A stretch of 37,518 bases of DNA from Lawsonibacter sp. (GTDB taxonomy: Bacteria > Bacillota > Clostridia > Oscillospirales > Oscillospiraceae): positions 1 to 37,518 of the forward strand of contig JAAWIE010000014.1 of assembly GCA_022796195.1 (NCBI GenBank), given 5' to 3'. The notes under the pieces are model-generated. The model was not told the origin of the DNA. It did no database searches and saw only the letters and a program-made list of their open reading frames with translations. How positions within the stretch are numbered: position 1 is the stretch's first letter; every line of letters starts with the position of its first letter. Shown here piece by piece: positions 1 through 8,912 of this stretch. Position numbers and translations under genes: made by a program.

Positions 1-1074
1 CCACTGGGCCTCCATGTCGGCCACCAGCTTGAACTGGGTGCGGCAGCGGTCCAAATTCTGCTTCTCCCGGCTGATATGGAAGTACTCATCCCCCACCAGA
101 TAGTCGGTCAGAAAACGGATGCCGCACTCCAGCGTCATCAGCTTCGCCCCCCAGGGGAGATAGGCAATCTCCTCATTGGTGAGAGACCCGCCGGTGCCCT
201 CTATAAAGGCGGCGGTGTAGGCGGCAAAGAGGTCTATGTCCAGATTCACTTTGGACAAGTCCGTCTCGTCCTCCGCCGAGTGGTTGGCCCCGAAGCGGAT
301 GGAGTCGCCGAAATCGTAAATCACCAGGCCGGGCATAACCGTGTCCAGGTCGATAATACACACGCCCTCGCCGGTGATCTCATCCATCAGGACATTGTTC
401 AGCTTGGTGTCGTTGTGGGTGACCCGGAGAGGAAGTTTTCCCTCCCGCATGGCATTCAGTGCCACGGAACAGTCCGCCGCATGGGCCAGGACAAAGTCGA
501 TTTCCGGCTTGCATTCCGCCGCGCGGCCCAGCTTGTCCGCCTCCATGGCGGCCTTGAACTTGGCCAGCCGGTCTTCGGTGTTATGGAAGTTCGGGATGGT
601 CTCATGGAGGGTTTCAGCGGGGTAGTCCTTCAGCAGCTGCTGGAAGCGGCCAAAGGCCCGCCCGGAGGCGGCAAACAGCTCCGGGGTGTCCGCCGACTGG
701 TGGCAAATGGTGTGCTCTACAAAGGGATACAGCCGCCATGCGCCCCCCTGGCTGTCGGTGTAGTAGGGTTGGCCGTTTTTCAGCGGGATAACCTCCATGG
801 CCTCTCGGGTGCGGTCTCCCCCCCGCTCCAAAATCTGCTTTCCCAGATACTCGGTAACGCCGGTGATATTTTCCATCAGCTGGTCGGGCCGCTTAAAGGC
901 GGCGGCGCTCATCCGCTGTAGGATAAACCGGCGGCAGCAGCAGTCTTCGGGCTGGGTATGGACCACAAAAGTGTCGTTGATATGTCCGCAGCCGTAACGG
1001 ATGGCCCCCACCACGGCAGCGCCAAAGTCAAATGCCTCCAGAACCTCCTGGAGGGTCTGTTCTGCCTGTGCCAC
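1..1074 (-). CDS. NahK/LnpB-like N-acetylhexosamine 1-kinase (phosphotransferase family), 3' end cut by window edge
   Basis: Aminoglycoside-phosphotransferase-fold sugar kinase; 358 codons lie in the window with no stop, so only the last few residues can be missing. Visible motifs are an N-terminal nucleotide loop (YGCGHINDTF), the catalytic loop THNDTKLNNVLMD and the metal-binding IDLDTVMPG segment, all typical of N-acetylhexosamine 1-kinases, which phosphorylate GlcNAc/GalNAc at C1 in lacto-N-biose/galacto-N-biose use. The start is GTG at 1074: an in-frame TGA (the stop of the upstream gene) lies only two codons before it. It is the third gene of galE-nucleotidyltransferase-kinase, separated by 3 bases from the second, which fits conversion of a hexosamine 1-phosphate to a UDP-sugar. 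Family is secure; the exact sugar is inferred from motif and context. Another sugar or choline-type kinase is the alternative. Confidence 0.75.
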   Translation of the reverse strand, partial: MAQAEQTLQEVLEAFDFGAAVVGAIRYGCGHINDTFVVHTQPEDCCCRRFILQRMSAAAFKRPDQLMENITGVTEYLGKQILERGGDRTREAMEVIPLKNGQPYYTDSQGGAWRLYPFVEHTICHQSADTPELFAASGRAFGRFQQLLKDYPAETLHETIPNFHNTEDRLAKFKAAMEADKLGRAAECKPEIDFVLAHAADCSVALNAMREGKLPLRVTHNDTKLNNVLMDEITGEGVCIIDLDTVMPGLVIYDFGDSIRFGANHSAEDETDLSKVNLDIDLFAAYTAAFIEGTGGSLTNEEIAYLPWGAKLMTLECGIRFLTDYLVGDEYFHISREKQNLDRCRTQFKLVADMEAQW

Positions 1075-1077
1075 AGG

Positions 1078-1998
1078 TCACACCCCCCACAGATTGTCGG
1101 GATAAAGCCCCGAGGCGGTCTTTTCCGCAATGGCGGCGGTCACGGCTGGCTTGTCCTCCCGGTAGGTGACGCCGTACCACTTGTCTTCACTGCGCAGCAC
1201 CTTCACCCGGGCCTTTCCCTCGTCGATGAGCTGGCTGACCACAGTGGGCAGAAAATACTCCCCTTTCTCCGGGTTCTCCGCCAGCGCCTTATCCAGGAAA
1301 GCAGGGAACCGGGCCATGGCCTCATCCAGGAAGCTGCGGGTAAAGCCCCACATATTCATGGACACGATGGTCTCTCCGGGCAGTTCGGTCCAGGTCTCGC
1401 CATCGTCCTCCGTATAGCGGGGCGGCTCACCCTTTTCAATCTTGGTGCGCTCGGTGACTTGGGTGAGATAGTGGTCCGCCGTCTCTTCACACACACCCCG
1501 CGCCACGGTGCCGTTTTCGGTGACGGTGTTTTTCAGCAGGTAGCCCACCATCACATATTCATACAGTTCCCCGTCCTCGTGGGCGGACAGGTAGGTGTAG
1601 ATCGCCTGAAACGCCTCGGGGCCGTAGTAATCGTCCGCGTTGATGATGGCGAAGGGACCGTCCACCACCTTCCGGGCGGACAGGGCGGCGTGGGCCGTGC
1701 CCCAGGGCTTGGTCCGCCCAGCGGGGACGGTATAGCCCTCGGGCAGGTCCTCCTTCAGCTGATAGGCGTATTTCACCTCCATCATCTTAGACACCCGGTC
1801 GCCGATGGCGGCCTTGAAGTCGGCCTCAATTTCCGGTTTGATGATAAAGACCACCGTCTCAAAGCCCGCGCGGCGGGCGTCGTAGATGGAGTAGTCGATA
1901 ATCAGCTGACCGTGATTGCCCACGGGGTCCAGCTGTTTCAAGCCGCCGTACCGGCTTCCCATACCGGCGGCCATAATGACTAAAACAGGTTTGTTCAC
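1078..1998 (-). CDS. sugar-1-phosphate nucleotidyltransferase (NTP_transferase family)
   Basis: 306-residue cytoplasmic enzyme of the NDP-sugar pyrophosphorylase type. The N-terminus carries the nucleotide-binding signature MAAGMGSRYGGLKQ, followed by a metal-site region (INADDYYG near residue 120) of Rossmann-like GT-A nucleotidyltransferases. Start is GTG at 1998, with AGGAGGA about 5 bases upstream. It lies 57 bases after galE and 3 bases before the NahK-like kinase, so it probably makes the UDP- (or other NDP-) sugar from the kinase product, which GalE could then epimerise. It is not the UGPase-like LnpC of bifidobacteria in visible sequence, so it may be a different solution to the same step. 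Sugar and nucleotide specificity cannot be read from sequence. Confidence 0.8.
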   Translation of the reverse strand: MNKPVLVIMAAGMGSRYGGLKQLDPVGNHGQLIIDYSIYDARRAGFETVVFIIKPEIEADFKAAIGDRVSKMMEVKYAYQLKEDLPEGYTVPAGRTKPWGTAHAALSARKVVDGPFAIINADDYYGPEAFQAIYTYLSAHEDGELYEYVMVGYLLKNTVTENGTVARGVCEETADHYLTQVTERTKIEKGEPPRYTEDDGETWTELPGETIVSMNMWGFTRSFLDEAMARFPAFLDKALAENPEKGEYFLPTVVSQLIDEGKARVKVLRSEDKWYGVTYREDKPAVTAAIAEKTASGLYPDNLWGV

Positions 1999-2055
1999 TG
2001 TGATCCTCCTAAAAATTTTGTATGGTAAGGACGGATACCACCCGCCCTTACTAAA

Positions 2056-3075
2056 TCATCCCTTGTATCCGTTGGGATTCTGAGACTGCCACTTCCAGGA
2101 GGAGGCGCACATCTCCTCAATGCCCAGCTTAGCTTCCCAGCCCAGCTCGTCCCGGGCCTTGGCAGGGTCGGCATAGCAGGCGGCGATATCGCCGGGACGG
2201 CGGGCCTCAATGACGTAGGGCAGCGCATGGCCGCAGGCTTTTTCATAGGCGTGTACCACATCCAGCACGGAGTAGCCATTGCCGGTGCCCAAATTGCAGA
2301 CGAACAGACCGCAGTTGGTATCCAGCTTTTTCAGTGCGGCAACATGCCCCTTCGCCAGGTCCACCACATGGATATAATCGCGCACACCGGTACCGTCGGG
2401 GGTGTTATAGTCGCTGCCGAAGACGTGGACCTTCTCCAGCTGGCCCACCGCCACTTTGGCAATATAGGGCACCAAATTGTTGGGGATGCCGTTGGGGTCC
2501 TCGCCAATCGTGCCCGACTCATGGGCGCCGATGGGATTAAAGTAGCGCAGAAGGGCTACGTTCAGCTCTGAATCAGCGGCGCAGATGTCCATAAGCATCT
2601 TCTCCTGGAAGAGTTTGGAGGTACCATAGGGGTTGGTGGTGCCGCCAGTGGGGAAGTCCTCCCGGATGGGCACGGTGGCCGGGTCGCCGTACACCGTGGC
2701 GGAGGAGGAGAACACAAAATTCTTGACCCCATGGCGGCGCATGGCCTGGAGCAGGTACAGTGTGCTGATCAGGTTATTGGAATAATACTCCAGAGGTTTG
2801 GCTACGCTCTCGCCCACGGCCTTCAGGCCGGCAAAGTGAATCACCGCTTGAATGTCCTTATGCTGGGCAAAAAGGGCCTCCACCTCGGCTTCGCTGCACA
2901 GCTCCGTCTTGACAAAGGGGATCTTCTTTCCTGTGATTTTCTCCACCCGGCGAAGGGCCTCTTCGCTGGAGTTGTAAAGATTGTCGGCCACTACGATATC
3001 GTAGCCCGCCTCAATCAGCTCCACACAGGTATGGCTGCCGATATAGCCGGCGCCGCCGCAAACCAAAATAGACAT
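2056..3075 (-). CDS. galE: UDP-glucose 4-epimerase
   Basis: 339 residues, the usual GalE length. It has the N-terminal NAD-binding GGAGYIGSH (residues 7-15), the VIHFAGLKAVGES segment, the SSSATVYG motif and the catalytic YGTSK (YxxxK) of extended short-chain dehydrogenases, then the GalE C-terminal GDIAACYADPAKA region. I start it at ATG 3075 rather than the upstream in-frame start at 3102, because AAAGGAG sits 8 bases before 3075 and the protein then opens directly with the NAD fold (MSILVCGG). It interconverts UDP-glucose/UDP-galactose and in some relatives the N-acetyl forms. First gene of a three-gene operon with the nucleotidyltransferase and NahK-like kinase, suggesting hexosamine/galactose salvage. 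Confidence 0.95.
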   Translation of the reverse strand: MSILVCGGAGYIGSHTCVELIEAGYDIVVADNLYNSSEEALRRVEKITGKKIPFVKTELCSEAEVEALFAQHKDIQAVIHFAGLKAVGESVAKPLEYYSNNLISTLYLLQAMRRHGVKNFVFSSSATVYGDPATVPIREDFPTGGTTNPYGTSKLFQEKMLMDICAADSELNVALLRYFNPIGAHESGTIGEDPNGIPNNLVPYIAKVAVGQLEKVHVFGSDYNTPDGTGVRDYIHVVDLAKGHVAALKKLDTNCGLFVCNLGTGNGYSVLDVVHAYEKACGHALPYVIEARRPGDIAACYADPAKARDELGWEAKLGIEEMCASSWKWQSQNPNGYKG

Positions 3076-3124
3076 TTGAACCGCTCCTTTATTTGAATTC
3101 ATACAGGTTGCCTTCGGTACCCCT

Positions 3125-3153
3125 ATTGTAGTCCCTCCGGCGGAAAATAGGAA
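3125..3153 (-). promoter_or_regulatory. possible promoter for galE operon
   Basis: On the minus strand TACAAT (3130-3125) lies about 50 bases before the galE start. The matching -35 position (3153-3148, TTCCTA) is weak. Offered only because the position is right. Confidence 0.35.
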
Positions 3154-3251
3154 TAGACGATTTCACCAATAATCTGGAATATCGTTCGTTTCTTTGACTA
3201 TTTTTATAGTGGCGTACCTGGCAAAATTTTGCTTCCAACATGATTTATCCG

Positions 3252-3280
3252 TTGCCTTTCCGCACATTTTATATTATACT
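3252..3280 (+). promoter_or_regulatory. sigma-A-like promoter for transporter operon
   Basis: TTGCCT (3252-3257), 17-base spacer, TATACT (3275-3280). Transcription would start near 3287, about 60 bases before the NSS transporter start. Divergent from galE. Confidence 0.6.
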
Positions 3281-3346
3281 CACGTTAGGGGAGAGAATCC
3301 GCGCGGCAAATACACAGCGCCGCTGGAAAAGTAAGGAGAACAATTT

Positions 3347-4678
3347 ATGAGTCAAGAAAAAAAGAAACATCAATTTACCAGCGGATGGGGGTTTGTGCTT
3401 TCGGCGGTCGGTTCCGCAGTTGGCATGGCCAACGTCTGGGGGTTCCCGGCCAAGATGGGGAGCAACGGCGGCGGGGCTTTCCTGCTGGTCTATCTGTTTT
3501 TCATCCTGCTGTTTGGAACGGTGGGCCTGTCTGCCGAGTACGCTGTGGGCCGGCGGGCCCATACAGGTACGCTGGGCTCCTACCGCATGGCCTGGAGCAG
3601 CCGGAAAAAAGAACTGGGCACGGCGGGCGGGGCCTTGGGCTGGCTGCCCCTGGCCGGGTCCATGTGCATCGCCATCGGCTATGCCGTTATCATCGCCTAT
3701 GTGCTGAAAGCCTTTTCCGCCTCGGTAACCGGCTCGCTGATGACCGCCGACACCAAGGTCTGGTTTGACAGCTTCTCTCAGTCCGACTACTCCGTGGTGC
3801 CCTTCCATGTCATCGTGGTGGTAGGCACTCTGCTCACTCTGCTGCTGGGGGCCCACAGCATTGAGAAGAGCAACAAGATCATGATGCCCCTATTTTTTAT
3901 CATTTTCCTGATTCTGGCCGTCCGGGTTGCCTTCCTCCCCGGAGCTGCGGCGGGCTACCGGTATATGTTTACCCCCCGGTGGGCCGACCTGCTCAACCCT
4001 ATGGTGTGGATCTGGGCCATGGGGCAGGCGTTCTTCTCCCTGTCCATCACCGGCAGCGGCATGATCGTCTACGGCGCCTACCTCCAGCCGGAGGAAGATG
4101 TGGTCGCCCTGGCCAAGCAGACTGCCCTCTTCGACACCATCGCCGCCCTGGTGGCCGCCCTCGTAATTATCCCCGCCTGCTTCGCCTACGGGCTGGACGT
4201 GGGAGCCGGTCCTTCTCTGCTCTTTGACACACTCCCCCGCATTTTGCAGGACATCCCCTTGGGCCAGCTGTTTGCCGTCATCCTGTACACCGCCATGGTA
4301 TTCGCTGGAGTCAGTTCCCTGCAAAATATGTTCGAGGCAGTAGGAGAGTCCCTGCTGCACCGCTTCCCCAAGCTGAACCGCAAGGCCATGCTCGCTCTGC
4401 TGTGCGCCATATGCCTGGGGCTTGGCCTGAACATGGAGCCCATCTCAAAGTGGGGCCCCTGGATGGACATCGTCTCCATTTATATCATCCCCATCGGGGC
4501 CACGCTGGGGGCGCTGTCTTGGTTCTGGGTCATGAAGCGTGAGGAGCTGATGGAGGAAATCAACCGGGGCGCGAAAAAGCCCTCGGGCCAGCTCTGGTAC
4601 AGCGTGGGGCGGTATCTCTATGTCCCCTGCGCTATGATCCTGTGCGGCGTAGCTCTGCTGCTCAAGGTGGCGTTTTAA
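3347..4678 (+). CDS. sodium-dependent transporter, NSS/SNF family
   Basis: 443-residue polytopic inner-membrane protein of the neurotransmitter:sodium symporter family, which uses Na+ to import amino acids or amino-acid-like solutes. The family signature sits at the N-terminus: a GSAVGMANVWGFP segment in TM1 (unwound Na+/substrate site; most homologues have NIWRFP, here Arg is replaced by Gly) followed by NGGGAFLLVYLFF in TM2. About 11 hydrophobic segments, consistent with shorter bacterial members. Start ATG has AAGGAG 8 bases upstream. First of four co-directional, closely spaced genes; the other three do not obviously share its substrate. Substrate unknown. Confidence 0.88.
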   Translation: MSQEKKKHQFTSGWGFVLSAVGSAVGMANVWGFPAKMGSNGGGAFLLVYLFFILLFGTVGLSAEYAVGRRAHTGTLGSYRMAWSSRKKELGTAGGALGWLPLAGSMCIAIGYAVIIAYVLKAFSASVTGSLMTADTKVWFDSFSQSDYSVVPFHVIVVVGTLLTLLLGAHSIEKSNKIMMPLFFIIFLILAVRVAFLPGAAAGYRYMFTPRWADLLNPMVWIWAMGQAFFSLSITGSGMIVYGAYLQPEEDVVALAKQTALFDTIAALVAALVIIPACFAYGLDVGAGPSLLFDTLPRILQDIPLGQLFAVILYTAMVFAGVSSLQNMFEAVGESLLHRFPKLNRKAMLALLCAICLGLGLNMEPISKWGPWMDIVSIYIIPIGATLGALSWFWVMKREELMEEINRGAKKPSGQLWYSVGRYLYVPCAMILCGVALLLKVAF

Positions 4679-4725
4679 CTTGGTTCCTTTATCCCCAATC
4701 ATAATCATAAAAAGGAGGCAGCAAC

Positions 4726-5601
4726 ATGACATTTGAACTGAAAAAGGGCGAACTGCGTGCCACTGCCCAAACAAAAGGCGGGGAACTGGTCTCCCTGCGG
4801 GACGGCGAAGGCCAGGAGTATATTTGGCCGGGCGACCCAGCCTTCTGGGCGGGCCGCAACCCCATCCTCTTCCCCATTGTGGGCACGCTGAAGGATGGCA
4901 AAGTAGAGCTCGCCGGCCAGGTCTGCGAAATGGGCCGCCACGGCTTTGCCCGGGAAATGGAGTTTACCCCAGTGGAACAGGGCGAGGACTTTATCACTTT
5001 AGAACTGCGGGAAACTCCGGACACGCTGGTCCGTTACCCCTTCCCCTTTGCCCTGCGGGTGACCCACCGGCTGCTGGACGACGGCTTCTCCACCACTTTT
5101 GCCGTGCAAAACCCTGGCTCCAGTTCCATGCCTTTCTGCATCGGGGGACACACCGCCATCCGCTGCCCCCTGCGTGAAGGGGAACGGTTCGAGGACTACG
5201 AACTGCTCTTCGATGTCTCAGAACAGGCGGACAGCCATCTGCTCAGCCCTCAGGGCATTATCCTCCAAGGCCGTATGGAGCCCATGCTCCGCGAGGGGGC
5301 GCGGCTCCCCCTAGATTACAGCGTCTTCCAGCGGCTGGATACCATTATTTTCAGCATGCTCCGCTCTGGAAATGTGTCGCTGCTCCACAAAGAGACCGGT
5401 CATGGGGTTCGGCTGGATTTTCACGAGTTCCCCATGGTGGCTTTCTGGACCAAGCCAGGCGCACCCTTCCTGTGCATGGAACCCTGGCAGGGCTGCGCCG
5501 CCCTGGACAACGAAACTGGAAGGTTTGAAGACAAACCCTTCTGCACCACCCTCGCCCCTGGAAAGGAAAAAATTCTGACTTGTTCCTTCCACATCGACTG
5601 A
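4726..5601 (+). CDS. aldose 1-epimerase family protein (LacX/GalM-like)
   Basis: 291 residues, cytoplasmic, mutarotase fold. The N-terminus shows the family pattern of a GGELVSL strand followed by WPGDPAFWAGRNPILFP, then MGRHGFAR, and a central GGHTAIRCPL in which the His is the likely substrate-binding/catalytic residue; the C-terminus has CMEPWQGCAA. This is the LacX-type branch, distinct from classical GalM. Start ATG is preceded by AAAGGAGGC at good spacing. It lies 47 bases after the transporter and 34 before exonuclease III. A role in interconverting anomers of a sugar or sugar phosphate is known for the fold; the actual sugar is not evident. Confidence 0.82.
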   Translation: MTFELKKGELRATAQTKGGELVSLRDGEGQEYIWPGDPAFWAGRNPILFPIVGTLKDGKVELAGQVCEMGRHGFAREMEFTPVEQGEDFITLELRETPDTLVRYPFPFALRVTHRLLDDGFSTTFAVQNPGSSSMPFCIGGHTAIRCPLREGERFEDYELLFDVSEQADSHLLSPQGIILQGRMEPMLREGARLPLDYSVFQRLDTIIFSMLRSGNVSLLHKETGHGVRLDFHEFPMVAFWTKPGAPFLCMEPWQGCAALDNETGRFEDKPFCTTLAPGKEKILTCSFHID

Positions 5602-5635
5602 ACCGGACTGAAATCCCAAGGAAAGAAGGGTTGAA

Positions 5636-6394
5636 ATGGTATTTATTTCCTGGAATGTCAATGGCCTGCGGGCCTGCATGAAAAAAGGATTTGAGGACTT
5701 TTACCAAAGCCGCAGGCCCGACTTCCTCTGCCTCCAGGAGACCAAGATGGAGCGGGGACAGGCGGACATTCCCCTTGGCGAAGGCGTGCTGGAGTTCTGG
5801 AACTCCGCGGAGAAAAAGGGGTACTCCGGCACAGCTGTCTTTACCCCCCACCCTCCTCTGGCGGACGCCTGCGGCATGGACATAGAGCGCCATGACCACG
5901 AAGGCCGTCTCATCACCCTGGAGTATGAAACATTCTACCTGGTCTGCTGTTACACCCCCAACGCCCAAAACGAATTGAAGCGGCTGGACTACCGCATGGA
6001 CTGGGAAGACAGCCTGCGGGAGTATCTGACGTCTCTGGACAAAACAAAGCCGGTGGTCTACTGCGGCGACCTGAACGTGGCCCACCAGGAAATCGACCTA
6101 AAAAATCCCAAAACCAACCGGGGCAATGCCGGATTCTCCGACCAGGAGCGGGAAAAAATGTCGGTCCTGCTCTCCTCCGGATTTACCGACACCTTCCGCG
6201 CCCTCTACCCGGACCAGGAGGGGGCCTACTCCTGGTGGTCCTACCGGTTCAACGCCCGTAAAAACAACGCTGGATGGCGGATTGACTACTTTATCGTCTC
6301 TGACCGGCTGAAAGACAAAATTCTCCGGGCGGAGATCCTGTCGGACATAGAGGGCAGCGACCACTGCCCAGTGCTGTTGGAGCTGGATATTTGA
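5636..6394 (+). CDS. xth: exodeoxyribonuclease III / AP endonuclease
   Basis: 252-residue DNA-repair nuclease of the ExoIII (ExoA/Xth) family, which cuts at abasic sites and trims 3' ends. All family motifs are visible in order: ISWNVNGLRA at the N-terminus, LQETKM with the metal-binding Glu, YCGDLNVAH with catalytic Asp and Asn, SWWSYRFNARKNNAGWRIDY near residue 200, and the C-terminal SDHCPV with the catalytic Asp-His pair. Length is typical. The ribosome site is AAAGAAGGG before the ATG. Third of four genes in the plus-strand cluster; no functional link to the neighbours is apparent. Confidence 0.96.
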   Translation: MVFISWNVNGLRACMKKGFEDFYQSRRPDFLCLQETKMERGQADIPLGEGVLEFWNSAEKKGYSGTAVFTPHPPLADACGMDIERHDHEGRLITLEYETFYLVCCYTPNAQNELKRLDYRMDWEDSLREYLTSLDKTKPVVYCGDLNVAHQEIDLKNPKTNRGNAGFSDQEREKMSVLLSSGFTDTFRALYPDQEGAYSWWSYRFNARKNNAGWRIDYFIVSDRLKDKILRAEILSDIEGSDHCPVLLELDI

Positions 6395-6436
6395 CGGTAA
6401 AGACTGCATCACACCTTGAGAAAGAAGCGATTTTGT

Positions 6437-7303
6437 ATGAAATTGTGTGAACTGTTCGGCAAAGACCGGACCGTATTTTCCTGCGAAGTGTTCCCACCCA
6501 AAAAGAACGACCCAGTAGACAGCATCTACCAGACCCTGGACGGTCTGAAAGACATCCGGCCCGACTTCATCAGCGTCACCTTTGGGGCGGGCGGATCCCA
6601 GGTCAATCAAACCACCCGAGAGATCGCCTCTCTGATTGAAAACCAGTACCACATTCCCGCCATGGCCCACCTCACCTGTGTGGCCGCGGGGCGGGAGGAT
6701 GTGGACCGCCTGCTGGCCGATCTGAAAGCGGACGGGGTGGAAAATATCCTGGCCCTGCGTGGGGACGTCAACCCGGACTATCCCCCGAAAACGGATTTTC
6801 AATTCGCCAGCGAGCTGGTGGGCTACATCCTGGCCAGGGGGGACTTTGGGGTGTCCGCCGCCTGCTACCCCGAAGGTCATTTAGAAAGCCCCGACCCAGT
6901 CAGCGACATCCGCCATCTGAAAGAGAAGGTGGACGCTGGGGCCCAGCATCTGGTCAGCCAGCTGTTCTTTGACAATGAGGACTTTTTCCGCTTTCTGGAG
7001 CGGGCCCGCATTGCCGGAATTAACGTCCCCATTGAGGCAGGCATCATGCCGGTACTCAGCGCCAAGTCCATCCAGCGTATGGTGTCCATGTGCGGGGCCA
7101 GCCTGCCCGGAAAACTGACCCGCATCCTGGCCCGGTACGGCGACCACCCCGACGCCCTCCGTGAAGCGGGAATCGCCTACGCCATCGACCAGATCTCCGA
7201 CCTCATCGCCGGCGGGGTAGAGGGCATCCACCTGTACACCATGAATAACCCCGACGTGGCCCGGCAAATTGCCAACAGCATTTCCTCCATCCGTAAGGTA
7301 TAA
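6437..7303 (+). CDS. metF: methylenetetrahydrofolate reductase (NAD(P)H)
   Basis: 288 residues if started at ATG 6437; an in-frame TTG at 6416 exists but adds an unlikely Arg/Lys-rich leader, and AGAAAGAAG lies at usable spacing before 6437. TIM-barrel flavoprotein that reduces 5,10-methylene-THF to 5-methyl-THF for methionine synthesis or, in acetogen-like anaerobes, one-carbon flow. Family signatures: SCEVFPPKK with the key Glu near the N-terminus, SVTFGAGG, AHLTCV, ILALRGD (the flavin-loop Asp), AACYPEGH and QLFFDN. No C-terminal regulatory domain, as usual in bacteria. Last gene before the terminator at 7306. Confidence 0.95.
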   Translation: MKLCELFGKDRTVFSCEVFPPKKNDPVDSIYQTLDGLKDIRPDFISVTFGAGGSQVNQTTREIASLIENQYHIPAMAHLTCVAAGREDVDRLLADLKADGVENILALRGDVNPDYPPKTDFQFASELVGYILARGDFGVSAACYPEGHLESPDPVSDIRHLKEKVDAGAQHLVSQLFFDNEDFFRFLERARIAGINVPIEAGIMPVLSAKSIQRMVSMCGASLPGKLTRILARYGDHPDALREAGIAYAIDQISDLIAGGVEGIHLYTMNNPDVARQIANSISSIRKV

Positions 7304-7305
7304 AG

Positions 7306-7339
7306 AATCCCTGACGCTGCATCAACAGCGTCAGGGATT
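7306..7339. terminator. strong intrinsic terminator between convergent metF and serpin gene
   Basis: Perfect 14-bp stem (7306-7319 with 7326-7339), 6-base loop, followed on the plus strand by TTTTCTT and on the minus strand by an A/T-poorer end. It starts three bases after the metF stop, and its T-run touches the serpin stop codon. Confidence 0.9.
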
Positions 7340-7342
7340 TTC

Positions 7343-8740
7343 TTACATCTGGTTCACCACCCCGATAAACAAAGGGATATTTTCGCTGCGGATGACGAAC
7401 AGGAAGGGCCGGTTCAGGTCCATCACACAAATTTCCGGATTGATTGGAGCACTGAGGCATCTCTCCATCAACATCGTAACGGCGGCCGCCTCCACCCCTT
7501 CCTCGTCCACCTTCACCCGGGCCAGCTGCACAGCGTCGGACAAATATGCACTCAGATTGGTCAGGGCGGAAAGGTCGGCCTTGTCCGGGTCCTGCAGATC
7601 GGTAATGCCCAATTCCTTCAGCATCTCCAGCAAGTTCAGCTGGGAGTCCACATCGAACTTAGGCACCGACCACTGCACTTCGCCTATCCGGCGATCCTCT
7701 CCGTTCAGGTCCAGGCGGCTCAAAAATTCCGGGTCCTCCAGCAGCGATTCGGGGGTAATCCCCTCGTCGGGCAGAACAAAGACCATCTCCCCCAGATGGG
7801 TGGACAGCGCCGCAGCCTGATACCTCTCCCGGCGCAGGAATTTAGCGGTGCTCCGGTTGGCGTGCATAAAGTCCACCCGGCTCTCCTGTCCGGCGGCGTC
7901 AGTAAAGGTACCCTCTTCCGTCCCTTCGGGCGCAAATTCCTCCAACCACCCCGCCCGGTAGTACAGGGAGGAGGCCAGCAGAGCCAGCACATCCCCTGCC
8001 GTCTCCACAATGGGGCTGTCTCCACCAATCAGGCCGTTGGTCTGCTCCTTCGCCCAGTCGGTAATGGCTTGGTCCGCTTCAGCGGTCCCCATAGGGACGG
8101 TGTAAGTTCCGGCGTAGTGCTTCTGAGCCAGCGTGTCCAGCGTCTCCTGGACATACTCGCTCTCCTTGGCATTGTTGAGCCAGATGGAGTTTGCAAGGAT
8201 CAGGGAATTTTGTCCATCATCGGTATACAGCGTGTTCCATATGTGCTCCACCAGCTCCGGAAGGCCGTCCATGCTGTCCACACCGAGGGCGTCCAACACC
8301 TGTTGGCGGCTGTTCCCATTGGCGCACTGGGCCTCCATCGCCAGCGCGGACCACAGGGACAGCGGCGAAAAGACGGTATTCTCTCCCTCCCGGTCCGCCA
8401 GGGCCAAGGGGATGCTCTTGGCCGCAAAGCCATTCAAAAGGTTTCTCTCCGCCTCTTCCAGTCCGCTTCCCGCCCCACGGAGCGCGTCAAGCGTGTCCAG
8501 ATACTTGTTATAGGCGTCGTGATAGGCGTTCCATTCCTTCAAGCCATCCCCCTCCGGCGCCGCAGGCCGCTTGGGAAAATCCGGATAGACCGGCTCTGAC
8601 AGTACGCGGCTTGTCTGGGCTGGCATTCCTTCACCCCCCTTGTTCTGCCCTTCCAGTGTGGACAATCCGGCTCCGCTTGGACCTCCACAACCAGTCAGCA
8701 CCAGTACTCCGGCCAGCATGATAGCAAATATTCGTTTCAT
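7343..8740 (-). CDS. serpin-family protease inhibitor, predicted lipoprotein
   Basis: 465 residues from ATG 8740; the ATG six bases upstream is too close to the AAAGGAG. A signal peptide ends in the lipobox LTGC (Cys18), so the protein should be lipid-anchored outside the membrane. After a charged linker (about 20-110) comes a full serpin domain. The C-terminal third shows the hinge EEGVEAAAVT (consensus of inhibitory serpins is EEGTEAAAAT) before the reactive loop, then the terminal LNRPFLFVIR and IPLFIGVVNQ strands. Small hinge residues suggest an inhibitory serpin that traps serine or cysteine proteases, perhaps host or competitor enzymes in the gut. It stands alone, divergent from the recombinase gene. 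The protease target cannot be read from the loop. Confidence 0.93.
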   Translation of the reverse strand: MKRIFAIMLAGVLVLTGCGGPSGAGLSTLEGQNKGGEGMPAQTSRVLSEPVYPDFPKRPAAPEGDGLKEWNAYHDAYNKYLDTLDALRGAGSGLEEAERNLLNGFAAKSIPLALADREGENTVFSPLSLWSALAMEAQCANGNSRQQVLDALGVDSMDGLPELVEHIWNTLYTDDGQNSLILANSIWLNNAKESEYVQETLDTLAQKHYAGTYTVPMGTAEADQAITDWAKEQTNGLIGGDSPIVETAGDVLALLASSLYYRAGWLEEFAPEGTEEGTFTDAAGQESRVDFMHANRSTAKFLRRERYQAAALSTHLGEMVFVLPDEGITPESLLEDPEFLSRLDLNGEDRRIGEVQWSVPKFDVDSQLNLLEMLKELGITDLQDPDKADLSALTNLSAYLSDAVQLARVKVDEEGVEAAAVTMLMERCLSAPINPEICVMDLNRPFLFVIRSENIPLFIGVVNQM

Positions 8741-8912
8741 CCTCATTCTCCTTTCTATTTGCTTCTACTGGTATAGACGTATGATATCAAAAAAAGTTTC
8801 AGAAAAAAGATTTTTCCCGGCCCGCCGGCACAAACAGGCCGTGTGTCATGGACCTTCTTTTGGTAAAGTATAGGGTGGAAACTACTCGTATTTTACAAAA
8901 GGAGGTCAAAAT

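Noticed and set aside
1078-1983. Plus-strand frames across 76-1983
   Set aside because: They lie opposite the NahK-like kinase and the nucleotidyltransferase, which have recognised catalytic motifs on the minus strand.
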